Positions 9,855-19,046 of a stretch of DNA of 64,000 nt are shown here, piece after piece. This DNA is from Candidatus Methylacidithermus pantelleriae. GTDB lineage: Bacteria; Verrucomicrobiota; Verrucomicrobiia; Methylacidiphilales; Methylacidiphilaceae. The DNA lies in the NCBI RefSeq assembly GCF_905250085.1, contig NZ_CAJNOB010000012.1, forward strand, positions 1-64,000, written 5' to 3'. The notes under the pieces were generated by a model that worked only from the letters and a program-made list of their open reading frames with translations, was not told the origin of the DNA and did not search any database. Position numbers and translations under genes: made by a program. Within the stretch, counting starts at the first letter, position 1; each line of letters begins with the position of its first letter.

Positions 9855-11463
9855 CAGATATTCTTCGTTCTTTTCGCGGGTGCAGGCTAAACCGTTCCTG
9901 AAACCATCGACAACCATTTCCCTATGAGGGAAAGATCGGACCGGGTAACTGAAGAAACCAGAGCGATCGTAGATGACCCATGCGCGCAAGGAAGCTGGCC
10001 GGCGATCTTCAAGGAAATTTAGCCCTATCCTTTTCAGCTCTTCGTCACTATTTCTCTGCCAATCGCCGCAGCCGATGCGGTCATGACGCTCAAAAAAAGG
10101 TGACTCCGGCCGCTTCTTTTTGTCGATCCCAGCGCCTGGGAAGAGGGTGCAGAGAGAGCATATTGGGTCGCCCTCAGGCCACGGCGGTACGGCGGGCAAC
10201 AAACGGCAATGAGCGAAAATGCACACGGCATCGATCCGGCCCGATGTCACGACGGAAGAAGCCGACCGCTTCGCTGCGCTTCGGGCCGAGACTCCATGGC
10301 GGAGCCGGACGGATTGCAACGTTATCATCATGCTTGATAAGACTTACCAAGCACACGAGGCGCTCGGGCGCACCAACAAAGACCGCACCGACCCCGGTCA
10401 CCTGCTTCGACCATGCCAGCGTGTTTTTTCGCAAGCGCTTCTTAAGCATCCAAAGCCCAACCGCTTCGCTTAACACGGATTTCGGGCGCCCCTGGCCCCT
10501 GCCCATATGCCTGCGCGAACACTAAAAACGCGTCCTTCAACAGTGGTTAGCCCACAAAGGCTGCACTTCTTTTTTGTAACGGCCGCTTGTGTTTGAACCC
10601 TGTGGTCGAATCTGGCGACAACCGACCTAGTGCAGCCAGCCCAGTTTTGAGTGTCGATGCGCACGAAAATAGATTCGGTGCGGTGAGTAGAGACAAGGTT
10701 TTGGCTGGTAAGCGTCGGCCTCGGTCGCTTCCCCTTCCTGCGGCACCGCGTTTGTTTCAACAACGCCCGGGGCGCGGAACCGCGCCTCCCGCAAGCTTCG
10801 GGCAAAGAGACACTGCAGGTGCAGCATATCCATGAGCAAAAAAGCAAGGCCATGAGTGGCGAGGTCATCTGGATCGGCGTCCAGAATGAAAGAAAAGCTC
10901 ACGCGCATCCGCGACGGGGTTTAAGCTAAGCGGCAAAACGCCTGCGCGCCCGGCTCGATCGCCGGGCATAGCGAAAGCTTTTCACTTTCTCTTCCGTATA
11001 AGACAAAAGCGGCTGGCATGCGGTCGAAAAGGTCATCCGGCTTTACACGAGCCAGCGGCACTCGGCGTGGGGGTCTGTAGCTCAAGAAATCCAAGTGTTT
11101 GGTGTGTGAACTCTGCGGTCTTTGGGCACGGCGCCGACTGGGATGCCAGCCGGAACCTCGCTGGGATGGGCAAGACCGGGCTTTATCCAAGGGCTTCTGC
11201 AAACCGGTCTGATGCCGCAGTGGGCACAACCTCTGCCCACGACGAACCCAGCGACGTGGCTTGCGGGTTGCTGATAGCTTAGGCATCGGAGAAATCCTTT
11301 GGCATCTATTCGGGGAGGTAGCGGGTCTCCTCCAGATCTCTATGGCCGGAGAATTCCCGATAAGGCTTGTAACGTAAGCAAGACCATCTTGAGCTTCAAC
11401 GAAGGAAGGGCATCGAGAACCTGAACTTCTTAGAAAAAGCCGCCCGCTCCCTGTGCCTGGCTT
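9855..11463. other. 1.6-kb gene-free interval with scattered protein-like remnants
   Basis: No intact gene is supported. The 29-bp repeat at 9890-9918 suggests the end of a second IS607-type copy. On the minus strand a piece reading PDDLATHGLAFLLMDMLHLQ (about 10800-10870) and REARFRAPGVVETNA looks protein-like but I do not recognise it; it is cut by stops and frame changes. Confidence 0.5.
9890..9918. repeat. 29-bp repeat copy B (IS607-end sequence)
   Basis: Near-identical to 3564-3593 in the same orientation. It is followed by TTCCCTATGAGGGAA (9917-9931), a small hairpin. It lies 36 bases after the helicase stop. Confidence 0.7.
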
Positions 11464-14226
11464 TCAGCCGGTATTTTTTAGGCCTGCGCTTATGCCGCTA
11501 ATCGTCAGTTCGACCACAGCTTGCAGGGCTTGAGCTTCAGGAGTAGAGCGGTCGGCAAGGGAACGCAAACGCCGGAGACACTCCACTTGAATGTAGTTGA
11601 GGGGATCTACATAGGGGTTGCGAAGGCGTATGGAACGTAAAAGCACAGGCTCTTTCTCAAGTAAGGTTGTTTGCTCGGTGATTCGCAGGATCGCTTCTAC
11701 TGTTCGATCGTACTCCTCTCTCATTTGAGAAAAAATTCGATGGCGCACACTTTCCCGACGCACCAGCTGCGCGTAGAGAGCGGCGATCCCCATATCTGCT
11801 TTGCGGAGTGTCAACTGTGCATTGTCCAGAATACTTGAAAAGAAAGCCCATTGCTGGTACATCTCGCGCAAAAGTTCCTCTCCCTCTTTCCCACGTTCGA
11901 GCACTCGCTGGAGAGCACTTCCAAGCCCGTACCACTCCGGAAAACCAAACCGGCTCTGCATCCAGGAAAACACCCAAGGAATTGCGCGGAGATCGTCAAG
12001 AGATCTTGCCTCCCCGCGAAACGAAGGACGAGAACCGATTCGTAGTTTTCGAATCTCTTCGATCGGGGTCGCCTGTGACCAAAATTCTAGGAAATCCGGG
12101 TCGTGCCGTACAAGTTTGTGATACGCACGCTTCCCTTCTTCAGCCATCTCTTCCATCGCGTCGGCCCATTGGGAAGGAACGGTGCTATAGCTATGGCGAG
12201 CCCAGTCGCACGCTAAAAGTACCCCGTAGACGACCTGCTCCAAAATCCGGTAGGCAAGCTCTGGATCGTGATAGCGTGTGGAGAGAACCTCTCCTTGTTC
12301 CGTCATCCGGATCGCACCGTCGAACACCCCATGGGGCTGAGCCAAGATGGCGCGAGCGGCTGGCCCCCCTCCTCGAGCAATGGTTCCCCCTCGACCGTGA
12401 AATAGGATAAGGCGGAGTCCAGCACGATGACAGACCGATACGATTCTCTCTTGAGCTTTATAGAGGGCCCAAGCAGCGGCAACATAACCGCAATCTTTGT
12501 TACTGTCTGAATAACCAAGCATGACCATCTGGCGATCCCCTCTTTGCCCCACATGTTCTCGATAGAGGGGATGTTGGAAAATGGTCGAAAGGACTTCTGG
12601 AGCCGAGCGAAGATCGTCCAACGATTCAAAGAGAGGGACGATATCCAAGATGGTTCCGGAAAGTTTTTGCAGGTACAAAACTTCCAGAAGGTCGGAAGGG
12701 CCATGAGCGCGGCTGATCACGTAAACCCCCAGCCCTTCTTCCCCGTAGAGGTCAGCAGCACGGCGGTAGATCTCAAGTGGCCGCAATACTTGCTCGATCA
12801 CGGAGTTGTCGGACGCAATTCTGACCGAAGGCTCCGATGGCATCTTTGCCAGAGCCAGGTTAAGAATCCGTACTTTCTCCTCCTCCCTTAGCTCATGGTA
12901 GCCTCGGACCCCTTCGCGAGCCTCCAAGAGACACCCCACAGCTCGCCCGATCTGCTCTGAATCTTCACGAATATCGAGCCGCGCAGTATGAAATCCAAAC
13001 ACGTCAAGTGCAACCTTAAGATCCCACAGAGGCCCCTCGGCCACTGCACAAGCGGGACTTTGCCGAATGCTTTGAAAGATCCGGTCCACCACTTCCCGAA
13101 AAGCACTTGGCTCAGCCTTGGGAAGTACACGACCCAATGGTTCCAAAAGGTGACTGGTCGAAACTTCCTGAAGAGCTTCATCAAAGCGGGCTACCAAAGC
13201 AGCTAACGCAATTCGGTAGGGTTCCCATCCGTAGCGGCGCGAAAAACAATCAATGTAGGAAGACAAAAGAGGGCAATGCCGCATCCATTCCATGAATCCT
13301 CTTGCATAAGGGTCGCGGCGAGCAGAAATGCTTACCGAGGCTGCCGCCTGCTCGGCGGACTCCCTCAACTTGGTCAGTGCCAATCGGCGGTGCATGGCAA
13401 GCGCTTCGGCCGTAACTCCGGGAGTCACATTAGGGTTTCCGTCCCGATCCCCGCCGATCCAAGAGCCAAAGAAAAGCCAGCGGGAAGGAGCGCGCACTTC
13501 CGGGTAATGCTCTTGGAGCACACGATGAAGCTCGCGATACAGTTGGGGCACAACCCCCCAGAGCGTTGCATCGAAATACCAGAGACCCGTCCGGATTTCA
13601 TCCTCAACCTCAACTTGCTGAGTTCGCGCTCGCTCGGTCAGCCACAAAACCGTTATTTCCCGTTCCAGCTCGCGCTCTAACTCTTCTTTGGGTTGCTGCG
13701 GCCTTGCCTCGGAAAACTCGCGTAAAATCCTAGCAATTCTCCGAAGAGTTTGGAGAACGGTTCGTCTCTTTGCCTCTGTGGGATGGGCAGTGAAGACGGG
13801 TTCAATCCAAAGTGAGTCCAAAATAGCCTGAACCTCCCCGGCAGTCCTGCCCCGGCGCCGGAGCTCAACAATCGCTGCTTCCAAAGACTCCTTCGGGGGA
13901 AAGGAAGAAAGCTTCTCAAGCTGTTGTGCTCGCCGCAGCCGGAGAATGGACTTCCGGTACTCCTCCTCGGCCAGGTTAACCAGCTCAAAGTACGTCGTAA
14001 ACGCCATGGCCATTTCGAAAGCCATGGACGCATCCAATTTTGCCACCTCCTGTTCCAGCTGAGCAGCCGCAGCCAGATTGCCGTTCCGGGATTCTTTCGC
14101 CAAATGCCGCAATCTCTCTTCCGTTTCCAAAACTTCCGGCCCGGCGATCCGAACAATGACGCGGCCTAGGGTATCCCCTAGCCAGCGGATGAGCCGCGAA
14201 AGTCGTTGAAGCTCATGTTCAGCCAT
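11464..14226 (-). CDS. ppc: Phosphoenolpyruvate carboxylase
   Basis: 920 residues, normal for bacterial PEPC. The cytosolic enzyme adds bicarbonate to PEP to form oxaloacetate, an anaplerotic step. Catalytic blocks are present: VFTAHPTEAKRR with His148, the SWIGGDRDGNPNVT loop, MLGYSDSNKDCGY, FHGRGGTIARGGGP (the Gly-rich loop with catalytic Arg) and TEQGEVLS. The C terminus ends KNTG where most PEPCs end QNTG; these residues form part of the allosteric/active-site region. The start at 14226 (MAEHELQ) is preferred; an upstream ATG at 14247 would add seven residues. The gene stands alone, flanked by relic DNA on both sides. Confidence 0.95.
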   Translation of the reverse strand: MAEHELQRLSRLIRWLGDTLGRVIVRIAGPEVLETEERLRHLAKESRNGNLAAAAQLEQEVAKLDASMAFEMAMAFTTYFELVNLAEEEYRKSILRLRRAQQLEKLSSFPPKESLEAAIVELRRRGRTAGEVQAILDSLWIEPVFTAHPTEAKRRTVLQTLRRIARILREFSEARPQQPKEELERELEREITVLWLTERARTQQVEVEDEIRTGLWYFDATLWGVVPQLYRELHRVLQEHYPEVRAPSRWLFFGSWIGGDRDGNPNVTPGVTAEALAMHRRLALTKLRESAEQAAASVSISARRDPYARGFMEWMRHCPLLSSYIDCFSRRYGWEPYRIALAALVARFDEALQEVSTSHLLEPLGRVLPKAEPSAFREVVDRIFQSIRQSPACAVAEGPLWDLKVALDVFGFHTARLDIREDSEQIGRAVGCLLEAREGVRGYHELREEEKVRILNLALAKMPSEPSVRIASDNSVIEQVLRPLEIYRRAADLYGEEGLGVYVISRAHGPSDLLEVLYLQKLSGTILDIVPLFESLDDLRSAPEVLSTIFQHPLYREHVGQRGDRQMVMLGYSDSNKDCGYVAAAWALYKAQERIVSVCHRAGLRLILFHGRGGTIARGGGPAARAILAQPHGVFDGAIRMTEQGEVLSTRYHDPELAYRILEQVVYGVLLACDWARHSYSTVPSQWADAMEEMAEEGKRAYHKLVRHDPDFLEFWSQATPIEEIRKLRIGSRPSFRGEARSLDDLRAIPWVFSWMQSRFGFPEWYGLGSALQRVLERGKEGEELLREMYQQWAFFSSILDNAQLTLRKADMGIAALYAQLVRRESVRHRIFSQMREEYDRTVEAILRITEQTTLLEKEPVLLRSIRLRNPYVDPLNYIQVECLRRLRSLADRSTPEAQALQAVVELTISGISAGLKNTG

Positions 14227-14649
14227 GGTGGGGCAAAAACTTTCCAAAAAGGTAGCTAGAGTCTTGCCATGCGAAAGCGATCTTGCGTTGTGACACAGCG
14301 CTCCGCGCAGCCAAGGCCCCGTATTTTTGCTGCCATTGGCTTCCGATGGAATGGCTCCAAGGTGAGCCCTGCGGGGAGTTTGGAAGGAGCTAAATCCCTA
14401 TTGGGAAGCCCGACTTGGCTGCGGAACGAGCCAGGGCCGATTGTAGAGGCGAGGAGTGGCGCGGTCGGATTTAGGATAGCCTTAGCTCTTGCTGCCCTTT
14501 TTGGTGGGACAGTGTCCCTGATATCTCTCCCTCTTATCCGTTTCAACTCCCCGCTCGATCCCCTACTGAATGCGCAGATTTCCCGTATTGGGGCTTTCGG
14601 ACAATTTTTTCACTGGCTTACGCCCACGGCAGGCCCCGCCTTAAGCTTC
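14227..14649. other. ppc upstream region
   Basis: Should contain the ppc promoter. Open frames exist on both strands (14269-14661 +, 14256-14546 -) but neither has recognisable content, and they overlap each other, so I do not call a gene. Confidence 0.4.
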
Positions 14650-15960
14650 GGAGACGGATAAGACCGAGCGTGTTCCGGAGACACCCATCTCCAAACTCGC
14701 TCGTTCCTTGGCCAAGGACTTTGTGCTCGCGCCAGAGCGATCGACCGAGCGGGTACCCAACGTGATTTCCCCTGATAGGCTCGGGGCCACCCGATCCAAG
14801 ACAGAAAAAAGTTCGTCCGTTCGCGCCGCTGGTAATTCAAAAGCAATACCAAGTCCGTGGTGTCCCTTTCCAGAGTGTTCCGGCGAAGCCATTAGCTCAC
14901 ATTCTGCAAGAGCTGCCCCACCCGATGTTTCGAAGGTTTTGTTCCCAGGTGGCTTCGGCCCTTAGTGGGCTTGTAACAAAGACCCAAGGTCTAGCCGACA
15001 ACCTCGAAGCTCTCCTTTGGTACTCGCGCCTACCCGACTCTTTTCCCATCTTCATACCAGGCCCAATTCGCTCCATAATCTTCTTGCTTTGCTTCCTGGC
15101 CTTCTAGGCTTGATGGCGCGGCAAAGGATCCCATCGTCGTCGGCGTATGACACAATGTGGACCGCCCACTTAGCCGCTTATCCTTCGCTTTTCCACGGCA
15201 AGAGAAACCACCTAGATAGAGAGGTTAGCCAAAAGAGGAGTGATAGGAGCTCCTTGCGGCGTCCCCGCCTCCCGTCCTTAGCCTCGGTCGTTCGCCGCCT
15301 TCCTCGCTGCTCGTCTTCTTCAAGCTGCATTTCCGGCCAGGCTTTTCAAAAGCGCGAGCATGGCCCCGTCGCATATCCGCCGGGCCAGGCTCTCCGTCAA
15401 AGAGGCCCGAGAGCAATCCTCCCGAACTACTGAACGAGCTCAGCGTCAACGATTTCAGTATGGCCCGCTTTCAAAAGAGCCTGCACCTGGTTAACCACCT
15501 CCCAGGGACATCGCCCTTCTCGATAGGGATACTCTTCTTCCGCTACATTCGCCTCAAACATCGGGCTAGACTACCCGAACCGCCACGATGTAGACCGCCC
15601 GATGTCATAGGGTGGATGTAACTTGCGGCCTTCGTTTCCCACTAGCTTTAGCTATCCACACCCGTCGTACCGCTTTCGGCGGCCACCTTTCGGTTCGATC
15701 GCTCTTCCACCCATCGATCTAACCACCCCTCTACTCCTCTCTCTTCGATCCGCTGAAACGCCTGGCCATCCACCCCTGCCACTCTACCCTTCCCTCCGGC
15801 AGAGCTTCCAAGCATAGGCCAATACGTCCTTGCGTAGAGTGCGTCGTACAAGGAGGAGAACCGAGAGGTCAGACTTGCGTTGGCTTTCGCCTGCAAGGCC
15901 ATCGGGAGCTTCCGAAAACGCGATTGAAAGGTTCTCGGCCTTATTCGCGCATTTCCATCA
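14650..15960 (-). pseudogene. ltrA: Group II intron reverse transcriptase/maturase (LtrA-like) relic
   Basis: Ordered fragments of an intron-encoded reverse transcriptase occur on the minus strand. The N-terminal RT-0 region (15902-15650) reads RFSSLYDALYARTYW, then AGVDGQAFQRIEERGVEGWL, the GVDG..F..I...G...WL block of LtrA proteins. HTEIVDAELVQ lies near 15440-15475. GTPQGAPITPLLANLSI at about 15215-15265 is the RT-4 block, and YADD (15136-15147) within IVSYADDDGILC is the catalytic metal site. Later fragments include ESFEVVG.TLG and a thumb/maturase-type segment LNYQRRERTNFFL. Several stops (one right after LSI) and frame changes inactivate it. The intron RNA boundaries were not identified. 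Confidence 0.75.
14666..14702 (-). other. 37-nt hairpin next to the reverse transcriptase relic
   Basis: On the minus strand GAGCG...CGCTC closes an outer stem, followed by GTTT/GAAC and GGAGA/TCTCC pairs around a six-base loop. Length and shape recall group II domain V, but the AGC triad context and GAAA loop are not conserved, so that reading is tentative. It also overlaps the degenerate maturase C-terminal frame. Confidence 0.3.
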
Positions 15961-16703
15961 CCTCGCTCCTTGCGCTGTTTCTCTCTGGCACTCTCGGGCC
16001 CCTTTCCTCCCTAGAGCCTTTCTCCGAGTTCCACAGTATTTTATGGACCTATCCGACTCCCATGTGCTCCTACTCTGGCCCGTCACGGAGCAGCGGTCGG
16101 CCCGCTCGGTACTATTGGGCACCACCCCAAACCGACAGCTAGATGAGCTTCCCGTGCTGGAATAGCGTCCTTTGCACCCATGCCGTCGCCCAGAACCCCG
16201 GCGGCTTTTCCCAGTGCACAGATGGCTCTCCTCTCCAGGGAGACTTCGGTCTTTGCTTTTTTAGGGAACAAGCTTGGGCACCCACGTTGCGGATTTCCGA
16301 GGCTTTGTTACAGCGTTAACTTGCATTAGCGCCTGCTTGCCGACTCGCCCGTTTTTGGGGCCTTTCCGTTAAGAGACTTCAACCGCCAGCAGCCACTCCG
16401 GACGTTTCCGGCTCAAGCAATCGTTACCAAGTGGGGAGACCTGCCTCCCCACTTGGGGATTCACTCTTTTCCAGACGCACATGGAATCATCCGTCGCAGA
16501 AAAAGGAAGGAACTCTCTGCAGTCTCTCATCCGAACAGACGAAAAAGGGCCCCCCGAAGTTAGCAAAGGCGCCAGAGATGAAAAGCTCTTGGACAGGCTA
16601 ACCCCTCTTCCCCCACCCCCAGAGACGAACCAGCGGCCGTTTAGAGACGGAAAGATCAACGTTGCAGGAGCATGACAGTAGCTCTAGAAAAGGAAACAAA
16701 CCT
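15961..16703. other. Spacer upstream of the Xer recombinase
   Basis: No supported gene. It contains the perfect inverted repeat at 16427-16456 and a short + frame (16481-16675) without recognisable features. Confidence 0.45.
16427..16456. repeat. Perfect 12-bp inverted repeat with 6-nt loop
   Basis: CCAAGTGGGGAG and CTCCCCACTTGG flank ACCTGC. No T-tract follows on either side, so a simple Rho-independent terminator is unlikely. A repeat-element hairpin, a protein-binding palindrome or an RNA stem are alternatives. It lies 250 bp before the recombinase gene. Confidence 0.7.
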
Positions 16704-17678
16704 ATGGAGGGGGATACCACCCTAAGTCCAGCGCTGGGTCCCAGACCAGTGGAACCGTGGAGAGAACCTACGGAAGCGTTTCTGCGTTTCCTTCAGTATC
16801 AGAAACTTTCCTCTGCGTACACGGTCCGCAATTATCGCTTCGTTCTGGCGGAATTTGCCCGTTGGATAAGACAGCCATTCCGATGGGAGGAGCTAAAAAG
16901 AGAGACCTTTCGAGATTATCTTTACTGGCTGGGAAGGCGCCGACTCTCAGCAGGTTCCGTTCGCCTGCGCATAGCAGCCCTTCGAAGTTTTTACCAGTAC
17001 TTGCTGCAACAGGAAAAAGTCGCCGCCAATCCCCTGAGGGGGCTTCCGGCTCCCAAGCGACCTAGGCGGTTGCCCGTCTTTTTGACTTTGGAACAGATGG
17101 CTCGCCTTCTGCAAGCGCCCTCGGAAAAGTGGAAGCAAAGGCAGAATAATCGATCACGCGGGCAAAGGTGGGAGCGGTGGCAGTATCTCCGCGACCGAGC
17201 CTGGCTAGAGACTCTTTACGGAGGAGGCCTTCGGATTGGGGAGTTAGTGCGACTGACGGTCTTCGATTTTGATCCAAGCTCAGGAATTTTACGGGTACGA
17301 GGCAAGGGTCGAAAAGAAAGGCTCTGTCCTATTGGGGAGGCAGCCAAGGAAGCTATCCAAGCCTACCTTCAGGTGCGTCCTCTTTCAAGTGAAGCCCTTT
17401 TCGTAGGTCCCTCTGGCAAGCCCTTAACGGTGCGGAACCTTCAAAAGCTTCTCAAAGAATATCTTAAGCTTGCGGGACTCGACTTTCGCATCACGCCACA
17501 CAAACTTCGGCACAGTTTTGCCACCCACCTTCTGGATCGTGGAGCAGATCTTCGGAGTGTTCAGGAGCTCCTTGGACACGCTCACTTGGTGACGACCCAA
17601 ATTTATACGGCGGTCACTACCGAACGACTCCTTAAGGAATACGCTCGCACGCATCCCCGAGCGCATGCCGAGCCATGA
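16704..17678 (+). CDS. xerD: Tyrosine recombinase XerC/XerD family
   Basis: 324 residues. Site-specific recombinase of the type that resolves chromosome dimers at dif. The N-terminal SAM-like DNA-binding domain covers about residues 25-110. The catalytic residues are all present: Arg in GGGLRIGEL, Lys in GKGRKERL, His-x-x-Arg in PHKLRHSFATHLLDRG, His in LLGHAH and the nucleophilic Tyr in TTQIYTAV. The insert KQRQNNRSRGQRWERW between strands of the catalytic domain is basic and not typical. The ATG at 16704 has AAAGGA upstream; a TTG at 16662 would add 14 residues. waaA overlaps its stop by four bases. XerC and XerD cannot be separated here; an integrase of an element is less likely given the length and neighbours. 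Confidence 0.85.
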   Translation: MEGDTTLSPALGPRPVEPWREPTEAFLRFLQYQKLSSAYTVRNYRFVLAEFARWIRQPFRWEELKRETFRDYLYWLGRRRLSAGSVRLRIAALRSFYQYLLQQEKVAANPLRGLPAPKRPRRLPVFLTLEQMARLLQAPSEKWKQRQNNRSRGQRWERWQYLRDRAWLETLYGGGLRIGELVRLTVFDFDPSSGILRVRGKGRKERLCPIGEAAKEAIQAYLQVRPLSSEALFVGPSGKPLTVRNLQKLLKEYLKLAGLDFRITPHKLRHSFATHLLDRGADLRSVQELLGHAHLVTTQIYTAVTTERLLKEYARTHPRAHAEP

Positions 17679-19000
17679 CAGAACTTCTTCTACTGGTCGG
17701 CTATAACGTCCTTTTGAGTGTCGCTTTGCTTTTGGCACTCCCCTACCTTTTGTACCGATTACGCAAACGCGGCCAGCCTTGGGACGGAATTGGCGAGCGG
17801 TTCGGTTGTTACTCGCGATCCCTAGTGGAAAGACTCCGAGAGGGCGCTGATCTATGGATCCATGCGGTAAGCGTCGGCGAGGTGATGGTGGCATCGGTGC
17901 TTTTGTATCACTTACGGCAACGAGATCCTCGGATTCGTGTAGTTCTGACAACAACAACGGTCACCGGCAGGCGAGTGGCAAGCGCGCTGGAAGACTCCAA
18001 CACGATCGTCCTCTACAATCCCATCGATCTTTACTGGTGCGTTTCGCGAGCGTTGCGAACGATTCGACCCAAGCTTCTGGTTCTTGTCGAAGCAGAAATT
18101 TGGCCCAATTACCTGTGGCTCGCAAAACATCGAGGTGTTGCCACCTGCCTGTTGAACGCCCGGCTCTCTCCCCGGAGCTACCGGCGTTACCGGCGGTTTC
18201 GTTGGATCCTGGAACGGGTTCTCCTATGGCTCGACCTTGTGCTTGTCCAGCATTTTTCCGATGTGGAACGTTTCGTCCAGGCAGGCTTTCCTTCGGAAGC
18301 CATTTTTACAGCCGGTAGCCTCAAATACGACGTGGCTGATCTTCCGAATGTGAACGGAAAGCTTGTAGACCGATGGTGGCGCCTCTGCGGATGGGAGGCT
18401 GAAAAGGATCGCGTGTTTTTAGCCGGGAGCACCCATCCGGGCGAAGAAGATATTCTCTTGCGAACCTATACTCAGGTCTTGGAAAAATATCCCGAGTGGA
18501 AACTTGTCCTGGCTCCTCGACACGTGGAACGAGCCAGAGAGCTTTTGGTGCTTTGTGCTCGGTTGGGTCTCCCTGCAAAGCTGCGATCCCAACTCGGTCA
18601 AACCCCGGATGGGAAACCCCTTCGTGTTCTCATCTTGGACACCACCGGCGAGCTTCGTTGCGTCTATGAGAAAGCGGATCTTGTTTTTGTCGGAAAAAGT
18701 CTCAAGGCCCGGGGAGGACAAAACTTTATTGAAGCCGCCCGGGTAGGAAAGCCGATCATTGTAGGGCCGTACATGGAAAATTTTGCACATCTCGTAGTCG
18801 AGTTCCTGTCCAAGGAGGGGATTCGCCAGGTTCGAGACGAGTTTGAGCTTGCGCGAGCAATGGAAAGATTGGCGGGACATCCAGAAGAACGCGAAGAACT
18901 GGGGAAGAGAGCACGGCTCGTCTTTGAAACGAATCTAGGCGCTGGCCGGGTAGCCGCCGAGGTTCTCTGGGAATTTCTACAACACCTCGGTCATAGATAG
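17675..19000 (+). CDS. waaA: 3-deoxy-D-manno-octulosonic acid (Kdo) transferase
   Basis: 441 residues. Inner-membrane-associated glycosyltransferase that attaches Kdo to lipid A precursor, an essential step in LPS inner-core assembly. The N-terminal hydrophobic anchor (about 4-24, LLVGYNVLLSVALLLALPYLLYRL) is followed by the GT-B N-domain with WIHAVSVGEV, TTTTVTGRRVA and EAEIWPNYLW including the catalytic Glu. The C-domain carries LAGSTHPGEEDIL, LAPRHVER and KPIIVGPYMENF. Start overlaps the recombinase stop (ATGA). The family assignment is strong; whether one, two or more Kdo units are added is not visible. Confidence 0.93.
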   Translation: MTELLLLVGYNVLLSVALLLALPYLLYRLRKRGQPWDGIGERFGCYSRSLVERLREGADLWIHAVSVGEVMVASVLLYHLRQRDPRIRVVLTTTTVTGRRVASALEDSNTIVLYNPIDLYWCVSRALRTIRPKLLVLVEAEIWPNYLWLAKHRGVATCLLNARLSPRSYRRYRRFRWILERVLLWLDLVLVQHFSDVERFVQAGFPSEAIFTAGSLKYDVADLPNVNGKLVDRWWRLCGWEAEKDRVFLAGSTHPGEEDILLRTYTQVLEKYPEWKLVLAPRHVERARELLVLCARLGLPAKLRSQLGQTPDGKPLRVLILDTTGELRCVYEKADLVFVGKSLKARGGQNFIEAARVGKPIIVGPYMENFAHLVVEFLSKEGIRQVRDEFELARAMERLAGHPEEREELGKRARLVFETNLGAGRVAAEVLWEFLQHLGHR

Positions 19001-19008
19001 TAGTACCT

Positions 19009-19046
19009 CAAGCTTTTCTGGGTTTTGCTCGATCAAAAAGAGCTTG
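19009..19046 (+). terminator. Possible terminator hairpin after waaA
   Basis: CAAGCTTTT and AAAAAGAGCTTG can pair imperfectly around a loop just after the waaA stop. No strong T-run follows, so this is weak. Confidence 0.3.

Noticed and set aside
10219-10908. Unrecognised protein-like frames after the helicase gene
   Set aside because: Pieces such as DDLATHGLAFLLMDM look coding but are interrupted, and I cannot assign a family, so no pseudogene is named.
14256-14661. Open frames between ppc and the RT relic
   Set aside because: Frames on opposite strands overlap each other and the RT remnant; neither has a recognisable motif or convincing ribosome site.
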